Assembly: GCA_902777355.1 (NCBI GenBank)
Contig: CACYTU010000018.1
Span: 52,509-107,625, forward strand
Origin: an uncultured Lachnospiraceae bacterium
Lineage (GTDB): Bacteria; Bacillota; Clostridia; Lachnospirales; Lachnospiraceae
DNA length: 55,117 bases
Direction of reading: 5' to 3'
This document shows positions 35,289-44,702 of this stretch, one piece after another. Position numbers and translations under genes: made by a program. A model generated the notes under the pieces. The model ran no database searches. It was not told the DNA's origin and saw only the letters and a program-made list of their open reading frames with translations. Each line of letters begins with the position of its first letter. Position 1 is the first letter of the stretch.

Positions 35289-36836
35289 ATGAGAAATATA
35301 CTGGAGTATCTCGAGGAGACATGCAGAAGAGTGCCCGACAGGGATGCTTTTATCTGTGAGGGTGACCGCATCTCCTTTTCGGAACTCAGGCGAAGAGCCT
35401 TCGAATACGGGATGAAGCTGGCGGAGCGGGCCGGCGGAGTCCGCAACCGGCCGATCTGTGTGATCGGAGAGCGTGAGATCGACGCCCTTGTGTGCATGCT
35501 GGGCTGCGTCTACAGCGGCAATTATTACGTGCTGGTCGATGCCTCACTGCCGGACGGCCGCATAGAGGCAATGCTGGAGTCGGTGGATTTTCTCGGTGCG
35601 GTCAGCTGCAGCGGGAAGGCTTATCATGTCCCCGGGCTGGTCTTTTCCGATGTATATCATGAGGACACAGAGGATGGCTCCTCCGAAGGGGCTGACGGAT
35701 GCGGCCCCTATACTGGCGGGGAGACAGACCGGGCTGTGCGCTCGATCATAGAGAGGACCTGTTCCTTCGACCCCCTGTACGGGGTCTTTACATCAGGAAC
35801 GACAGGGGTTCCCAAGCTTGTCGTAAAGAGCCATGCCTCTATGATCAGCTTTATCGAAGACTTTACGGAGATGTTCGACATCGATGAGAACGAGGTGCTC
35901 GGCAACCAGTTTCCTTTTTATTTTGACGCTTCGACCAAAGATTTGTACTGCTGCCTGAAATGCGGGCTGACTGTCCACATCATCCCCAAACAGTTCTTCT
36001 CTTTTCCCCAGCTGCTGCTCAATTATCTGATTGAGAACCGGATCACCACCATTATCTGGGTGCCGTCCGCCCTCTCTCTGGTGGCAAACGGCGACGGACT
36101 GGAGACGATCGGAGTCCCTCAAACGGTCAGCAAGGTCTTTTTCGTAGGGGAGCAGATGCCTGTCAGGCAGCTGAATTACTGGAAGAGGCATATGCCGGAG
36201 ACGCGTTTTATCAATATCTACGGCTCGACAGAAGTGGCAGGCAACTTTTTGTACTACATCTACGAGGACATGCTGCCCGACGACCAGAGGCTGCCTACAG
36301 GCAGGCCTTTCCCCAATACAAAGGTCTTTCTGCTGTCAGAGGACGGACAGCTGATCACTCAAAGCGGAAGAGAAGGGGAAATATGTGTGGTCGGCGACAC
36401 GCTTTCGCTGGGCTACTACGGAAACAGGGAGATGACCGACAAGGTTTTCGTGCAGAATCCCCTGGTCGGATATCGTGAGACCATGTACAGGACCGGGGAC
36501 ATGGCTGTGTACGATGAAAAAGGAAATATCGTGTGGGCAAGCCGGAAGGATTTCCAGATCAAGCATATGGGATACCGGATTGAACTCAGCGAGATTGAGA
36601 TTACTCTCGGCGCCGTCCCCGGAATAGAGGAGTGCTGCTGCTCCTATGACCCGGATAAAAAGAAAATCCTTTTCTATTACACCGCTGCCTCAGACATGAA
36701 GAAGGAGATTGGAAAACAGGTCAGGGCGAAACTGCCCAAGTACATGTTCCCGTCCAAATATATCCGGCTGGACAGCATGCCCCACAACGCAAACGGAAAA
36801 ATAGACAGGAAAAAACTCGCGCAGCCGGGACAGTAA
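35289..36836 (+). CDS. DltA-like amino acid adenylation enzyme
   Basis: The 515-residue ANL-superfamily enzyme activates a carboxylate as an adenylate and loads it on a carrier protein. The phosphate loop is FTSGTTGVPKLVVKSH. NIYGSTEVAGN, YRTGDMAVYDEKGNIVWASR, the hinge FQIKHMGYRIELSEIE and the catalytic Lys in NANGKIDRKKL follow. I start at ATG 35289 because family proteins begin near NILEYLEETCRRVPDRDA; an in-frame GTG at 35190 would add 33 atypical residues. D-Alanine is the usual DltA substrate, but the specificity pocket cannot be judged here. A direct repeat follows, in which the gene's 3' end is copied. Confidence 0.85.
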   Translation: MRNILEYLEETCRRVPDRDAFICEGDRISFSELRRRAFEYGMKLAERAGGVRNRPICVIGEREIDALVCMLGCVYSGNYYVLVDASLPDGRIEAMLESVDFLGAVSCSGKAYHVPGLVFSDVYHEDTEDGSSEGADGCGPYTGGETDRAVRSIIERTCSFDPLYGVFTSGTTGVPKLVVKSHASMISFIEDFTEMFDIDENEVLGNQFPFYFDASTKDLYCCLKCGLTVHIIPKQFFSFPQLLLNYLIENRITTIIWVPSALSLVANGDGLETIGVPQTVSKVFFVGEQMPVRQLNYWKRHMPETRFINIYGSTEVAGNFLYYIYEDMLPDDQRLPTGRPFPNTKVFLLSEDGQLITQSGREGEICVVGDTLSLGYYGNREMTDKVFVQNPLVGYRETMYRTGDMAVYDEKGNIVWASRKDFQIKHMGYRIELSEIEITLGAVPGIEECCCSYDPDKKKILFYYTAASDMKKEIGKQVRAKLPKYMFPSKYIRLDSMPHNANGKIDRKKLAQPGQ

Positions 36837-36896
36837 GACTTCTGAAAACAGGACCGGAAAAAGCCTGCGCAGCCGGGACAGCAGGTTTCTGAAAAA
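36819..36896 (+). repeat. Duplicated 3' end of the DltA-like gene
   Basis: GCGCAGCCGGGACAG followed by an A/T/C-rich stretch ending TTCTGAAAA occurs at 36819-36848 (containing the stop codon) and again at 36867-36896. Confidence 0.8.
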
Positions 36897-37066
36897 CATT
36901 CCGGCAGACCTTGCCAGGAGATACGTAGATTCTCCGGCCCGGCCGCGGGGAAAGAGAAATTCATTAAAACCACAGCTTCCTTTGCGGGCAGGCAGAATTA
37001 ATGACCACGAAAAAATGAACAGAAAAAACGGGCTGCCCGAAAGCATCCCGGATGGAGAAAACAACT

Positions 37067-37306
37067 ATGGATGAAAACAGAGCGGAACTGATGGAAATAC
37101 TGGAAGAGACCAGACCGGAGATTGATTTTGAGACCGAGACAGCGCTGATCGATGATCAGCTGCTGGATTCCTTTGACATTATCTCCATCGTCAGTGAGAT
37201 CAACGATGCTTTCGACATCAGTATTAATGTCAATGACCTGCTTCCGGAGAATTTCAATTCGGTAGACGCGATCCTTGCCCTGATCAGAAAACTGCAGGAG
37301 GAATAA
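37067..37306 (+). CDS. Acyl/aminoacyl carrier protein (DltC-like)
   Basis: The 79-residue acidic four-helix protein has the phosphopantetheine attachment Ser in LLDSFDIISIVSEIND (usual D-S-L/M-x motif). It is the natural partner of the adenylation enzyme and MBOAT protein directly upstream. The start ATG 37067 is preceded by GGAG at 9 nt; an in-frame ATG at 37052 has no ribosome binding site. The last codons and stop (AAACTGCAGGAGGAATAA) are repeated twice more downstream. Confidence 0.88.
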   Translation: MDENRAELMEILEETRPEIDFETETALIDDQLLDSFDIISIVSEINDAFDISINVNDLLPENFNSVDAILALIRKLQEE

Positions 37307-37347
37307 AAAACTGCAGGAGTGATAAAAAACTGCAGTGACAAAAACTG
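37285..37347 (+). repeat. Tandem copies of the carrier-protein gene 3' end
   Basis: The units AAACTGCAGGAGGAATAAA, AAACTGCAGGAGTGATAAA and AAACTGCAGTGACAAA follow each other; the first is the true end of the gene, stop codon included. Confidence 0.85.
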
Positions 37348-37399
37348 TCTGATGTGCCGCGGAAGATGCTGCCCAATGGGCAGCCCTCATCCGACACGC

Positions 37400-37419
37400 A
37401 AGACTCGCAAGCGGGTCTT
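37400..37419 (+). repeat. Dispersed hairpin repeat family R2, copy 2
   Basis: AAGACTCGC-AA-GCGGGTCTT forms a 9-bp stem. Compared with copies 1 and 3 the outer pairs G-C become A-T on both arms, preserving the stem. It lies between two convergent genes and is preceded by CATCCG as in copy 3. Confidence 0.7.
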
Positions 37420-37463
37420 GAATCCGGAGATTTGCAGCGCGGGGCAGTTCAAACCCCTGCCGT

Positions 37464-37907
37464 TCAGCTTTCGCTGATCAGTTTTTTCTTGAGGAGGTCA
37501 AACTCTTCCTGAGACAGATCTCCCTTGTCCCTGAGTTCCGCAAGCTTCCTGATTTCATCGGCAATACTGACGGAAGAGCTGCTCTCTGCGGGGCTGTGGT
37601 CCCCGAAGATATCGGTCTTGACGAAGGCGGAAGAAGCACTGTGCTCCTTGTTTTTCCGGACATAGGGCATGAGCGTCTGCATAGCCCTGCGCATTTTTTC
37701 GGTGTCTCTGAGAAAATATGTCACGTGCAGGACTTCTCCGTCACGGGTGGAAAGCTGGACCAGGCCGTTGACCAGACGGGCAGGGGCAGAGACAGAGCGC
37801 ACATCCGTGATATCCTCGTAGGAATATGTCCTGCGGCCTATGCGGAGACAGTTGTCCAGAAAGACTGCATTTGGCGTTGTATAAGTTCCTTCAATGACAA
37901 TTTTCAT
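37464..37907 (-). CDS. PH-like/SHOCT-domain protein
   Basis: The 147-residue cytoplasmic protein has a beta-rich N-terminal half (MKIVIEGTYTTPNAVFLDNC, DITDVRSVSAPARLV, HVTYFLRDTEKMRRAM) reminiscent of bacterial PH-like domains. A Ser/Ala-rich linker follows, and a C-terminal SHOCT helix pair (DEIRKLAELRDKGDLSQEEF, DLLKKKLISES). SHOCT domains mediate oligomerisation or interaction. The start at minus-strand ATG 37907 has GAAAGGA upstream. It is divergent from the hybrid kinase. No function can be assigned. Confidence 0.75.
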   Translation of the reverse strand: MKIVIEGTYTTPNAVFLDNCLRIGRRTYSYEDITDVRSVSAPARLVNGLVQLSTRDGEVLHVTYFLRDTEKMRRAMQTLMPYVRKNKEHSASSAFVKTDIFGDHSPAESSSSVSIADEIRKLAELRDKGDLSQEEFDLLKKKLISES

Positions 37908-38012
37908 ATTGATTCCTTTCGTGCTTAATCGACCGCAACAGTGACCCATACAGTAGAGTATAGCATAGTGGATGCGTCACAGTAACGGCATTTTTATTCA
38001 GTGGAGTAGATA

Positions 38013-40769
38013 ATGGATCGAATATCGGGGATCAGGACCGGTAAGATGTTTTATTTGCCGGATTCTATTTCAAAAGATCTGCTTCTGAACAGATTTTGGG
38101 AAGAATATATCAGGATTTTCTTTATCGATATCGAAGAGGATGATTTTTATATTCTCTACGAGAGGGAGGCGGATCCTGTCATTACGGAGCTTGCTCAGAA
38201 GGCGGGAAGTTATTCCGAATTCAATCATATGACCAGCAGTGTGTTTCCGGACCCGGAATATGCCTTCTGGCTGGAAGAGGAGGCGGGTCTGCCTCATGTG
38301 TCTGAGACGCTGAAAACAAAGGATTTTTATAATTTTGCCTTCCCCACCAGGGAGGATAACAAGTGGATGAGCCTTGAGGTCCGCCTTCTGGAAAAGAGGG
38401 GGGACAAGCCTGTCTACGCCATGATCGGCCAGCCCGGGCCGGAGCGCGAAATGAGGGAGGAACCTTTATTTGCGGTTGAAAACGGGATTTTGGCGCAGGT
38501 GGCGAAAGTCTATAAGGATACTCCGGAGAACAGGAGTGCCTGGGAATCCCGCTATCTGGATGTCCTGAAAAAAGATGCTGTCGGCCTTTATGAGATCAAT
38601 TTCACCAGGTATGAGATTCTTTCGGGAAAAACCACCAATCAGGATATGTTCTACACAGCTCCCGGTATGGAAATACCCGGTCCGCTGGATGTTCATCTCA
38701 GGAGCTGGCGGGAGAGAATCGTGGAGACCGGCGACCGCGAGTATTTTGATTCTATCATGAACCGGCAGAACGTTCTGGACCGCTTTTCCGAGGGGAAGAG
38801 CGATTATGATTTTTCCTACCGCATCCTGGACAGAAACGGAAAGCCCTATTATCTGAGGGAGAGCATCCTGCTCACACAGGATGAGAATACCGGTGAAGTG
38901 GTCGGTGTCTTTGTCCTGCGCGATATTACCGCGCAGAAGCAGGTCGAAGAGGAGAGTGACCGCAGGAAACGAATGATCTCGGCCCTCTCCCGGGATTATA
39001 CAACCGCTTTTCTGGTCAATCTGGAATCGGACAGTTACGTGATCTACCGGCGCAACGAAACGGTTATGAGAAAGTATTCTGACTGCTTTGTGCCTTCTTA
39101 TGCCGATACAGTCGATGCCTTTGTGGAGAAAGGCGTTTTTCACCAGGACCAGGAAAAATTCATACATTTTCTCCGCCCGGATGTTCTTCGCAGAAATATG
39201 GAAGGGAAGGAGGTCTTCACCTTTATCTTCAGAACACAGGGCAGCGGCGGAGCGATTTACCAGCAGGCGAAGATCGTCAGGACCGGAACCTTGGATACAC
39301 CGCTGAGTGAACTGATCATCGGATTCGCGGATAAGACGGAGGAGAAGCGCAGCGAGGAACAACAGCGGGTCCTTTTGGAAAACGCGCTGGAGCGCGCGAC
39401 AAACGCAGACAGGGCCAAGAGCATATTTCTGACTAATATGTCCCATGATATACGGACACCTATGAACGCAATTCTGGGATTCACCCATATTGCCATGGGA
39501 CATCTGGATGAAAAGGAGCGGGTGCTTGACTGCCTGCACAAGATCATAGATTCCAGTGATCATCTGATGAATCTGATCAATAACGTCCTGGATATGAGCA
39601 GGATCGAGAGCGGACGGCTGGAGCTGCACGAAGTGAATGCCGACCTGAATGATACCATCACCTATGTACGCAGCGCGCTTCTTCCACAGATTCGTGAGAA
39701 AAAACAGGATTTTGTGGTCTGCATTGACTCCGTGAGTGGAATGAAATACAGGTTTGACCCTCTGGTTTTCCGCCAGCTCCTTCTGAATCTGCTGGGAAAT
39801 GCCGTGAAATATACAGGTCCCGGAGGAAAGATATCGCTGGAGATTGCGGAAGAAGCGCCGGCTCCTGCCGGCTATGCCTCGATTTCAATCAGGGTGCGGG
39901 ACAATGGGATCGGTATGAGCCGTGATTTTGTCGCGCGTATTTTTGAGCCTTTTGAGAGAGAAAATAATTCCACCCTGAGCCGGGTGCCCGGAAACGGACT
40001 CGGCATGGCAATCTGCAAAGGAATCGTGGAGGCCATGGGAGGCACGATCGATATACAGACGGAGCAGGGAAAAGGGACGGAGATCATCATCCATCTCTTC
40101 CTGCATCTGCAGGAAAAAGATGACCTGTTTCTGCCTTCCGATCTGCTGAGCGGGACGGATTCCGTGGCAGGCGGAGGAAGCCGGGGCGCGGATACCGCAC
40201 CGGACTTCGACAGCTCATACAGGGCGGAGCACGGGACAGATCCGGCTAAAGAACCGGATAAAGAAGATAAAGAAATAGAAGAAACTGTTCCCGGTCAGAT
40301 TCCCAAGAAGGGAGAACGGGACCTTTCGGCAAGAGAACTTTTCGTGGAACTGGATCCCCGCGGCAAGAGGATTCTTGTGGTGGAGGACAATGAACTCAAT
40401 ATGGAGATCGCCTGTGAGATACTGCGGGAAGCAGGATTTGAAACTGACTGCGCCGTGAACGGCCGCGAGGCGGTGCGCAAGGTAGCCGTTTCCCGGAAGG
40501 GATATTATGACGTGATCCTGATGGATGTGCAGATGCCCGTTATGGACGGCTATGAGGCGACAGCCAGAATCAGGGGAATGCAGGATCTGGATCACGCGGG
40601 GATTCCCATCATCGCAATGACAGCGAATGTGTTTGAGGAAGATATGCGCAAATGCCTTGAGGCAGGCATGGATGCCTTTATCGCAAAGCCTGTGGACATA
40701 CAGACGATCATCCGCACACTCACTCCGGTCCTTCAGGCACATGGAAGGATCAGAGCGCGTCAGAAGTGA
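38013..40769 (+). CDS. Hybrid sensor histidine kinase with receiver domain
   Basis: The 918-residue protein has no clear transmembrane helix. An N-terminal sensory region and a PAS domain (about 190-315, ending with [19 protein letters not shown]) are followed by another PAS-like segment (about 325-450). A HisKA helix comes next ([19 protein letters not shown], with the phosphorylated His), then HATPase ([43 protein letters not shown]), an acidic linker and a C-terminal receiver ([40 protein letters not shown]). It is a soluble, internally coupled kinase of the type common in gut Lachnospiraceae; no dedicated output regulator is adjacent. The start ATG 38013 has a modest GGAG upstream. Confidence 0.88.
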   Translation: MDRISGIRTGKMFYLPDSISKDLLLNRFWEEYIRIFFIDIEEDDFYILYEREADPVITELAQKAGSYSEFNHMTSSVFPDPEYAFWLEEEAGLPHVSETLKTKDFYNFAFPTREDNKWMSLEVRLLEKRGDKPVYAMIGQPGPEREMREEPLFAVENGILAQVAKVYKDTPENRSAWESRYLDVLKKDAVGLYEINFTRYEILSGKTTNQDMFYTAPGMEIPGPLDVHLRSWRERIVETGDREYFDSIMNRQNVLDRFSEGKSDYDFSYRILDRNGKPYYLRESILLTQDENTGEVVGVFVLRDITAQKQVEEESDRRKRMISALSRDYTTAFLVNLESDSYVIYRRNETVMRKYSDCFVPSYADTVDAFVEKGVFHQDQEKFIHFLRPDVLRRNMEGKEVFTFIFRTQGSGGAIYQQAKIVRTGTLDTPLSELIIGFADKTEEKRSEEQQRVLLENALERATNADRAKSIFLTNMSHDIRTPMNAILGFTHIAMGHLDEKERVLDCLHKIIDSSDHLMNLINNVLDMSRIESGRLELHEVNADLNDTITYVRSALLPQIREKKQDFVVCIDSVSGMKYRFDPLVFRQLLLNLLGNAVKYTGPGGKISLEIAEEAPAPAGYASISIRVRDNGIGMSRDFVARIFEPFERENNSTLSRVPGNGLGMAICKGIVEAMGGTIDIQTEQGKGTEIIIHLFLHLQEKDDLFLPSDLLSGTDSVAGGGSRGADTAPDFDSSYRAEHGTDPAKEPDKEDKEIEETVPGQIPKKGERDLSARELFVELDPRGKRILVVEDNELNMEIACEILREAGFETDCAVNGREAVRKVAVSRKGYYDVILMDVQMPVMDGYEATARIRGMQDLDHAGIPIIAMTANVFEEDMRKCLEAGMDAFIAKPVDIQTIIRTLTPVLQAHGRIRARQK

Positions 40770-40847
40770 GGGTGCGGGCCGCGCTGCAGGCACTGGCATG
40801 AACAGAAGTACTCGAAACAACATTTCATGAATAAGAAAGGGTTTGTG

Positions 40848-41687
40848 ATGAAGAGCTTTGTGAAAAAATGGAAAAATCTGCTGATGATTTCTTTCCTTTG
40901 CGCGGCTGTGGCTCTGAGCACAGGATGCGGAGGAAAAAGCTCCGGCAGTGTGGAACAGACTGAGCTGCCTGTGGTCGAGGAATCGGTCGAAGAACAGGAA
41001 ACTCAGGAAAATCAGTCTGCGGACAATACGGAGTATGAGTCCGGGGGGGAGGAAACAAACAACTCATCCGGGGATGAAAGCGGATGGGGAGAAGACGGTT
41101 ACACAACCGACGGAGAAACATACGGAGATGACACTTACTCAGATGAAAACGAAGGCGAAGAAGAGCAGGACTGGAATGCATCCGATGACGGTGAAGACTA
41201 CTCAGGAGACGACAGCTATTCTGTAGCCGATGACGATGAAGGCGGGGATACAGACCCGGAAGACAGCGGGTATAATGAGCAGGAGAACGGATCCGGCAGC
41301 GGCAATAAAGACCGGGATTACGGAGATGAATATGAGGGAAGTGGCGGAGAGATCAGCGAGAACGGCGTCTACACCACCAAAGAGGACGTTTCACTTTATC
41401 TCCACACCTACGGCAGACTCCCCAACAATTTCATGACCAAGAAGGAAGCGAAGAAGCTGGGATGGTCCAGGGGTTCTCTCGAGGAATATGCTCCGGGAAT
41501 GTGCATTGGAGGAGACTCGTTCGGCAATTATGAGAAAATCCTCCCTAAAGGCAACTACCACGAGTGTGATATCAATACCCTGGGGAAGAATAGCAGAGGA
41601 GCGGAAAGACTGGTCTTTTCGGATGACGGCAGGATATACTATACAAATGACCACTACAGGTCTTTCACCCTTTTATATGAAAAATAG
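40848..41687 (+). CDS. Lipoprotein-anchored barnase-family ribonuclease
   Basis: The 279-residue protein has a signal peptide with a lipobox-like end (VALSTGC, Cys27). About 140 residues of extremely acidic Asp/Glu/Ser/Gly low-complexity linker follow, then a C-terminal barnase-type RNase domain of about 105 residues. Against barnase, the catalytic positions appear kept: Lys in MTKKEAKKLGW, the general base Glu in HECDIN, Arg residues in NSRGAERLVFSDD, and His in TNDHYRSFT; IGGD and the SFTLLY end also match. AAAGGG precedes ATG 40848, which begins a normal signal peptide; ATG 40827 has no ribosome binding site. It is a likely antibacterial or defensive toxin whose inhibitor is encoded next. 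Confidence 0.85.
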   Translation: MKSFVKKWKNLLMISFLCAAVALSTGCGGKSSGSVEQTELPVVEESVEEQETQENQSADNTEYESGGEETNNSSGDESGWGEDGYTTDGETYGDDTYSDENEGEEEQDWNASDDGEDYSGDDSYSVADDDEGGDTDPEDSGYNEQENGSGSGNKDRDYGDEYEGSGGEISENGVYTTKEDVSLYLHTYGRLPNNFMTKKEAKKLGWSRGSLEEYAPGMCIGGDSFGNYEKILPKGNYHECDINTLGKNSRGAERLVFSDDGRIYYTNDHYRSFTLLYEK

Positions 41688-41694
41688 TAAACGC

Positions 41695-41850
41695 CGGACT
41701 GTTTTATGGAAGAAATTTTGTGGAAGAATTGTAATTTTATAGAAAAAATTTAATAGAAGATTTTTTAATAGAAGGTTTTAATAGAAGGTTTTAATAGAAG
41801 AATTTTAACAGAAGGCTTTTAACAGAAGATTTTTATTATGGAAGAAACAG
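41695..41850 (+). repeat. AT-rich tandem repeat between toxin and inhibitor genes
   Basis: About nine degenerate units of 14-16 bp with the core TTTTAATAGAAGG or TTTTAACAGAAGA separate the barnase-type and barstar-type genes. No promoter stands out clearly within it. Confidence 0.8.
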
Positions 41851-41926
41851 AGGAAAAAACGTTTTTGACAGAAGCAGTTTTCCAACAGGGCGGTCGTTTT
41901 CCCGATCAGCCTTATGAGAGGTGATT

Positions 41927-42433
41927 ATGGAAGAATATGTTGTGGACTTTTCCGGTGTAACAGATAAAGAATCCTTTCATGCGTGCCTGAAAAAGTCGCT
42001 TCCTCTGCCGGAATGGTATGGGGAAAATCTCGACGCGCTTTATGACTCGTTGACAGAACTGGACGATGCATGTATCTATTTTAAAAACTGCGGGCAGGCA
42101 GCAGCAAGCCTCGCCGATTATTATAACAGTTTTTTAAATGTCATTGCGGACGCCCAGATGGAGGTTCAGGGGCTGTTCTGCTTCCTGGAAGACAAGGCCG
42201 GGGGAGATGCTCTGAAAAATGCTCTGAATGCTCTTTCCGCAGACGGAGAGGAGGCTTGGGACATGGAATCCGGTGAGGAGGATGACGACTTGGGCCGGGA
42301 CCCCGGAGAGGAGGCTTGGGGCATGGAATCCGGTGAGGAGGATGACGACTTGGACCGGGACCCCGGAGAGGAGGCTTCAGGCGTGGAATCCGGTGAGGAT
42401 GACGACTTGGACCGGGATCCCGATGAAGAATGA
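41927..42433 (+). CDS. Barstar-family ribonuclease inhibitor with acidic repeat tail
   Basis: Residues 1-90 match barstar, the intracellular inhibitor of barnase-type RNases: FSGVTDKESFHACLKKSLPL, then PEWYGENLDALYDSLTELDD, which carries the Asp pair (barstar D35 and D39 positions) that blocks the barnase active site; Trp replaces barstar Tyr29. The last 60 residues are three 17-20-residue acidic repeats (core ESGEEDDDLDRDPGEEAWGM) encoded by 60-bp tandem units, absent from normal barstar. The start is ATG 41927 behind GAGAGGTGA. It protects the producer against the adjacent lipoprotein RNase. Confidence 0.85.
   Translation: MEEYVVDFSGVTDKESFHACLKKSLPLPEWYGENLDALYDSLTELDDACIYFKNCGQAAASLADYYNSFLNVIADAQMEVQGLFCFLEDKAGGDALKNALNALSADGEEAWDMESGEEDDDLGRDPGEEAWGMESGEEDDDLDRDPGEEASGVESGEDDDLDRDPDEE
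42239..42425 (+). repeat. 60-bp in-frame tandem repeat within the barstar gene
   Basis: Three units beginning GAGGAGGCTTSRGRCRTGGA cover the 3' part of the gene. Units one and two are nearly identical, and the third has a 3-bp deletion (GAGGATGAC in place of GAGGAGGATGAC). All preserve the frame. Confidence 0.9.
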
Positions 42434-42443
42434 GGAATCCGGA

Positions 42444-43142
42444 ATGAATAAGGAAAAGAGAACTTTGATCATAACAGATATACACGGATGTTATGACGAA
42501 TGCAGAGCTCTTCTGGAAAAAATGTCTTTCGATGAAGAGACCGACACGCTCATTAACCTTGGGGATACCATTGACAGAGGACCGATGATTTACGAGACAT
42601 TTCTTTACCTGCGCGGTCTGAAGGAGCGGATGGGTGAAAGATGTATCCTGATCAGAGGCAATCATGAGCAGATGATGCTCGATGCCGTTGAAAACGGCGG
42701 CAGGGACAAGGACTTGTGGTACTATAACAGCGGTGAGAAGACGGTCTACGCTTTTCTTCATCATAAGCACAGGATTCAGGAATATCTTGACTGGTATCTT
42801 GAAATGCCTTATTATCACGTAACTGACAGCTTCAACTGCGTTCATGCCTGTCTCAAAGATCCCGATCCTCTGAAGAACACGATCGATACGCTGATCTGGG
42901 GAAGGGATACGGACTACAGCGGAAAACTGGTTCTGACCGGCCATACGCCCTATAAGGGCCCGCTCTATTTTCTGGGAGAGGATGTCGGAATGATCCGCGA
43001 GAATGTCTGGACAGTTCTTCCCCCGACCGGCATGATCGCTCTGGATACAGGCTGTGTCTACGGGTACAGGCTCACGGGAATGATCATACGGGAGAATAAT
43101 TCCTTTTTAGTTTGTTCAGTTGCATCAGGTGTGAAAAAATGA
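42444..43142 (+). CDS. PPP-family metallophosphatase
   Basis: The 232-residue protein carries the calcineurin-like signatures in order: ITDIHGCYDE (GDxHG variant), INLGDTIDRGP (GDxxDRG), LIRGNHEQM (GNHE), then VHACLKD and TGHTPYKG supplying later metal ligands. It resembles bacterial PrpE/ApaH-type phosphatases that act on phosphoproteins or dinucleoside polyphosphates. The start ATG 42444 lies 10 bp after the barstar stop with GAGG upstream, so the two are probably co-transcribed. The link may be fortuitous. Confidence 0.85.
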   Translation: MNKEKRTLIITDIHGCYDECRALLEKMSFDEETDTLINLGDTIDRGPMIYETFLYLRGLKERMGERCILIRGNHEQMMLDAVENGGRDKDLWYYNSGEKTVYAFLHHKHRIQEYLDWYLEMPYYHVTDSFNCVHACLKDPDPLKNTIDTLIWGRDTDYSGKLVLTGHTPYKGPLYFLGEDVGMIRENVWTVLPPTGMIALDTGCVYGYRLTGMIIRENNSFLVCSVASGVKK

Positions 43143-43178
43143 TATGATGCCCCATGCAAAAGGGGGTGGAGTGATAGA

Positions 43179-44702
43179 ATGTCATCAAATACAAAAAAGG
43201 AAAAGACAAGCGAGAAGACGAAAGAGATGAGTTCTTCCGTAAAAAAGAAAGTCATCAGGAAGCCGGGTCTGATCCGGAACCTGCACGCGCTCGGAGCTGT
43301 GCTCACTCTCGTCCAGGCGATCACAGCGGCTCTTTTTATTTATTTAATGAACGGGACGGGCATGATTCCCTGGAAATATGTCCTGATGACGTTCGGCGGA
43401 CTGGCGGCGCTGGTCCTGATCGCTGTCCTGCTGGTCAGTATACGCAACCGGACAACGAGAATTATAGCTGTTGTGCTCAGTATTCTTGTGATTTCCGTAC
43501 AGCTGGTCGGGAGCACTTACCTGTACAAGACGATGAACCTGCTCAAGAGCTCTGAGAATTCTTATAAAGTAGATACGCTGGATGTCGTCATACGCAGCGA
43601 CGATCCCGCGGAGACGATCAAAGATACTGCAGATTATTCTTTCGGCATCGTTGATGACCTCAGCAAAGATGAAAAGACAGCCCTGCAGCAGAGTCTGACC
43701 CGGAAGACCGGCAAGAAAATTGAATTCAGGGAATACAGCACTGCGTCGGAGGCGGTCAAGGCTCTATTGGTTGACAAGGAAGTAGACGTCATTGTATACC
43801 GCGAGGCATATGGCCCGATCCTGGAGGAAGTGGTGGATTCTTTCTCAACCGGTACAAGGGTGATCGATACACATGAAATCCGCACAGAACTGGCTTACGA
43901 GTATGTCGAGCCCGGTGAATCCTTTAATCTCCTGATCAGCGGTATCGATGTCAAGGGAGACATCTCCCAGAACAGCCGCAGCGATGTCAATATCATTGTC
44001 ACTATCAATCCCAAGACGAAAAAGATCCTCATGACCAGCACTCCCCGTGACTTTTATGTGGAGATTCCCGGGGTCACGAACGGGCAGCGCGACAAGCTCA
44101 CTCATGCAGGTATCTATGGTGAGGATGCCTCGATCAGAACACTTGAGGCGCTGTACGGAATCGACATCACAAATTACGTCCGCGTTAATTTTACGACCCT
44201 GATCGATATTGTGGACGCGATCGACGGAGTGGACGTCTGGTCGGATTATGAATTCGAATGCTATACAGACTCCGAGGTCTATATCAACAAGGGCTGGAAC
44301 CATCTCAACGGGCGTCAGGCCCTGGCGTTCTGCCGTGAGAGGTTCAGCTTCCCCGACGGCGACAACCAGCGAGGCAGGGACCAGGAGGCTGTTCTCAAGG
44401 CGATCATAGAAAAGGTGATGTCACCTGCGCTGATCGTAAATGCCAACGCCCTGATCGAAAGCATGCACGGCTCATTCCAGACCGACCTTCCTGAGTCAAA
44501 GATCGCGGAGCTGATCAACCAGCAGCTGTCGGAGGGAACCGACTGGCTGATCCTGCGGCAGGCAGCCGCCAGCGGCGAGGGCGGTCTGAGATACACTTAC
44601 TCGGCGGGAATGGCATCCACGACAGAACCGGATTGGTACAGCGTGAAAAAGAACGCAGCGCGTATCATGAGTATACTGGAGGAAGAACCGGACATTGAGT
44701 GA
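43179..44702 (+). CDS. LytR-CpsA-Psr (LCP) family cell-wall polymer ligase
   Basis: The 507-residue membrane protein has three N-terminal transmembrane helices (about 30-55, 68-90, 97-117). A region of about 100 residues (about 130-230) follows, looking like a periplasmic-binding-type fold (LDVVIRSDDPAETIKDTADY ... EVDVIVYREAYGPILEEV). Then comes the LCP catalytic domain (NLLISGIDVKGD, SRSDVNIIVTINPKTKKILM, TSTPRDFYVEIPG, DKLTHAGIYG, FCRERFSFPDGDNQRGRDQE), whose conserved Asp and Arg residues bind the polyprenyl pyrophosphate. LCP enzymes attach teichoic acids or capsule to peptidoglycan. GGGGTGGAG precedes ATG 43179. Confidence 0.9.
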   Translation: MSSNTKKEKTSEKTKEMSSSVKKKVIRKPGLIRNLHALGAVLTLVQAITAALFIYLMNGTGMIPWKYVLMTFGGLAALVLIAVLLVSIRNRTTRIIAVVLSILVISVQLVGSTYLYKTMNLLKSSENSYKVDTLDVVIRSDDPAETIKDTADYSFGIVDDLSKDEKTALQQSLTRKTGKKIEFREYSTASEAVKALLVDKEVDVIVYREAYGPILEEVVDSFSTGTRVIDTHEIRTELAYEYVEPGESFNLLISGIDVKGDISQNSRSDVNIIVTINPKTKKILMTSTPRDFYVEIPGVTNGQRDKLTHAGIYGEDASIRTLEALYGIDITNYVRVNFTTLIDIVDAIDGVDVWSDYEFECYTDSEVYINKGWNHLNGRQALAFCRERFSFPDGDNQRGRDQEAVLKAIIEKVMSPALIVNANALIESMHGSFQTDLPESKIAELINQQLSEGTDWLILRQAAASGEGGLRYTYSAGMASTTEPDWYSVKKNAARIMSILEEEPDIE

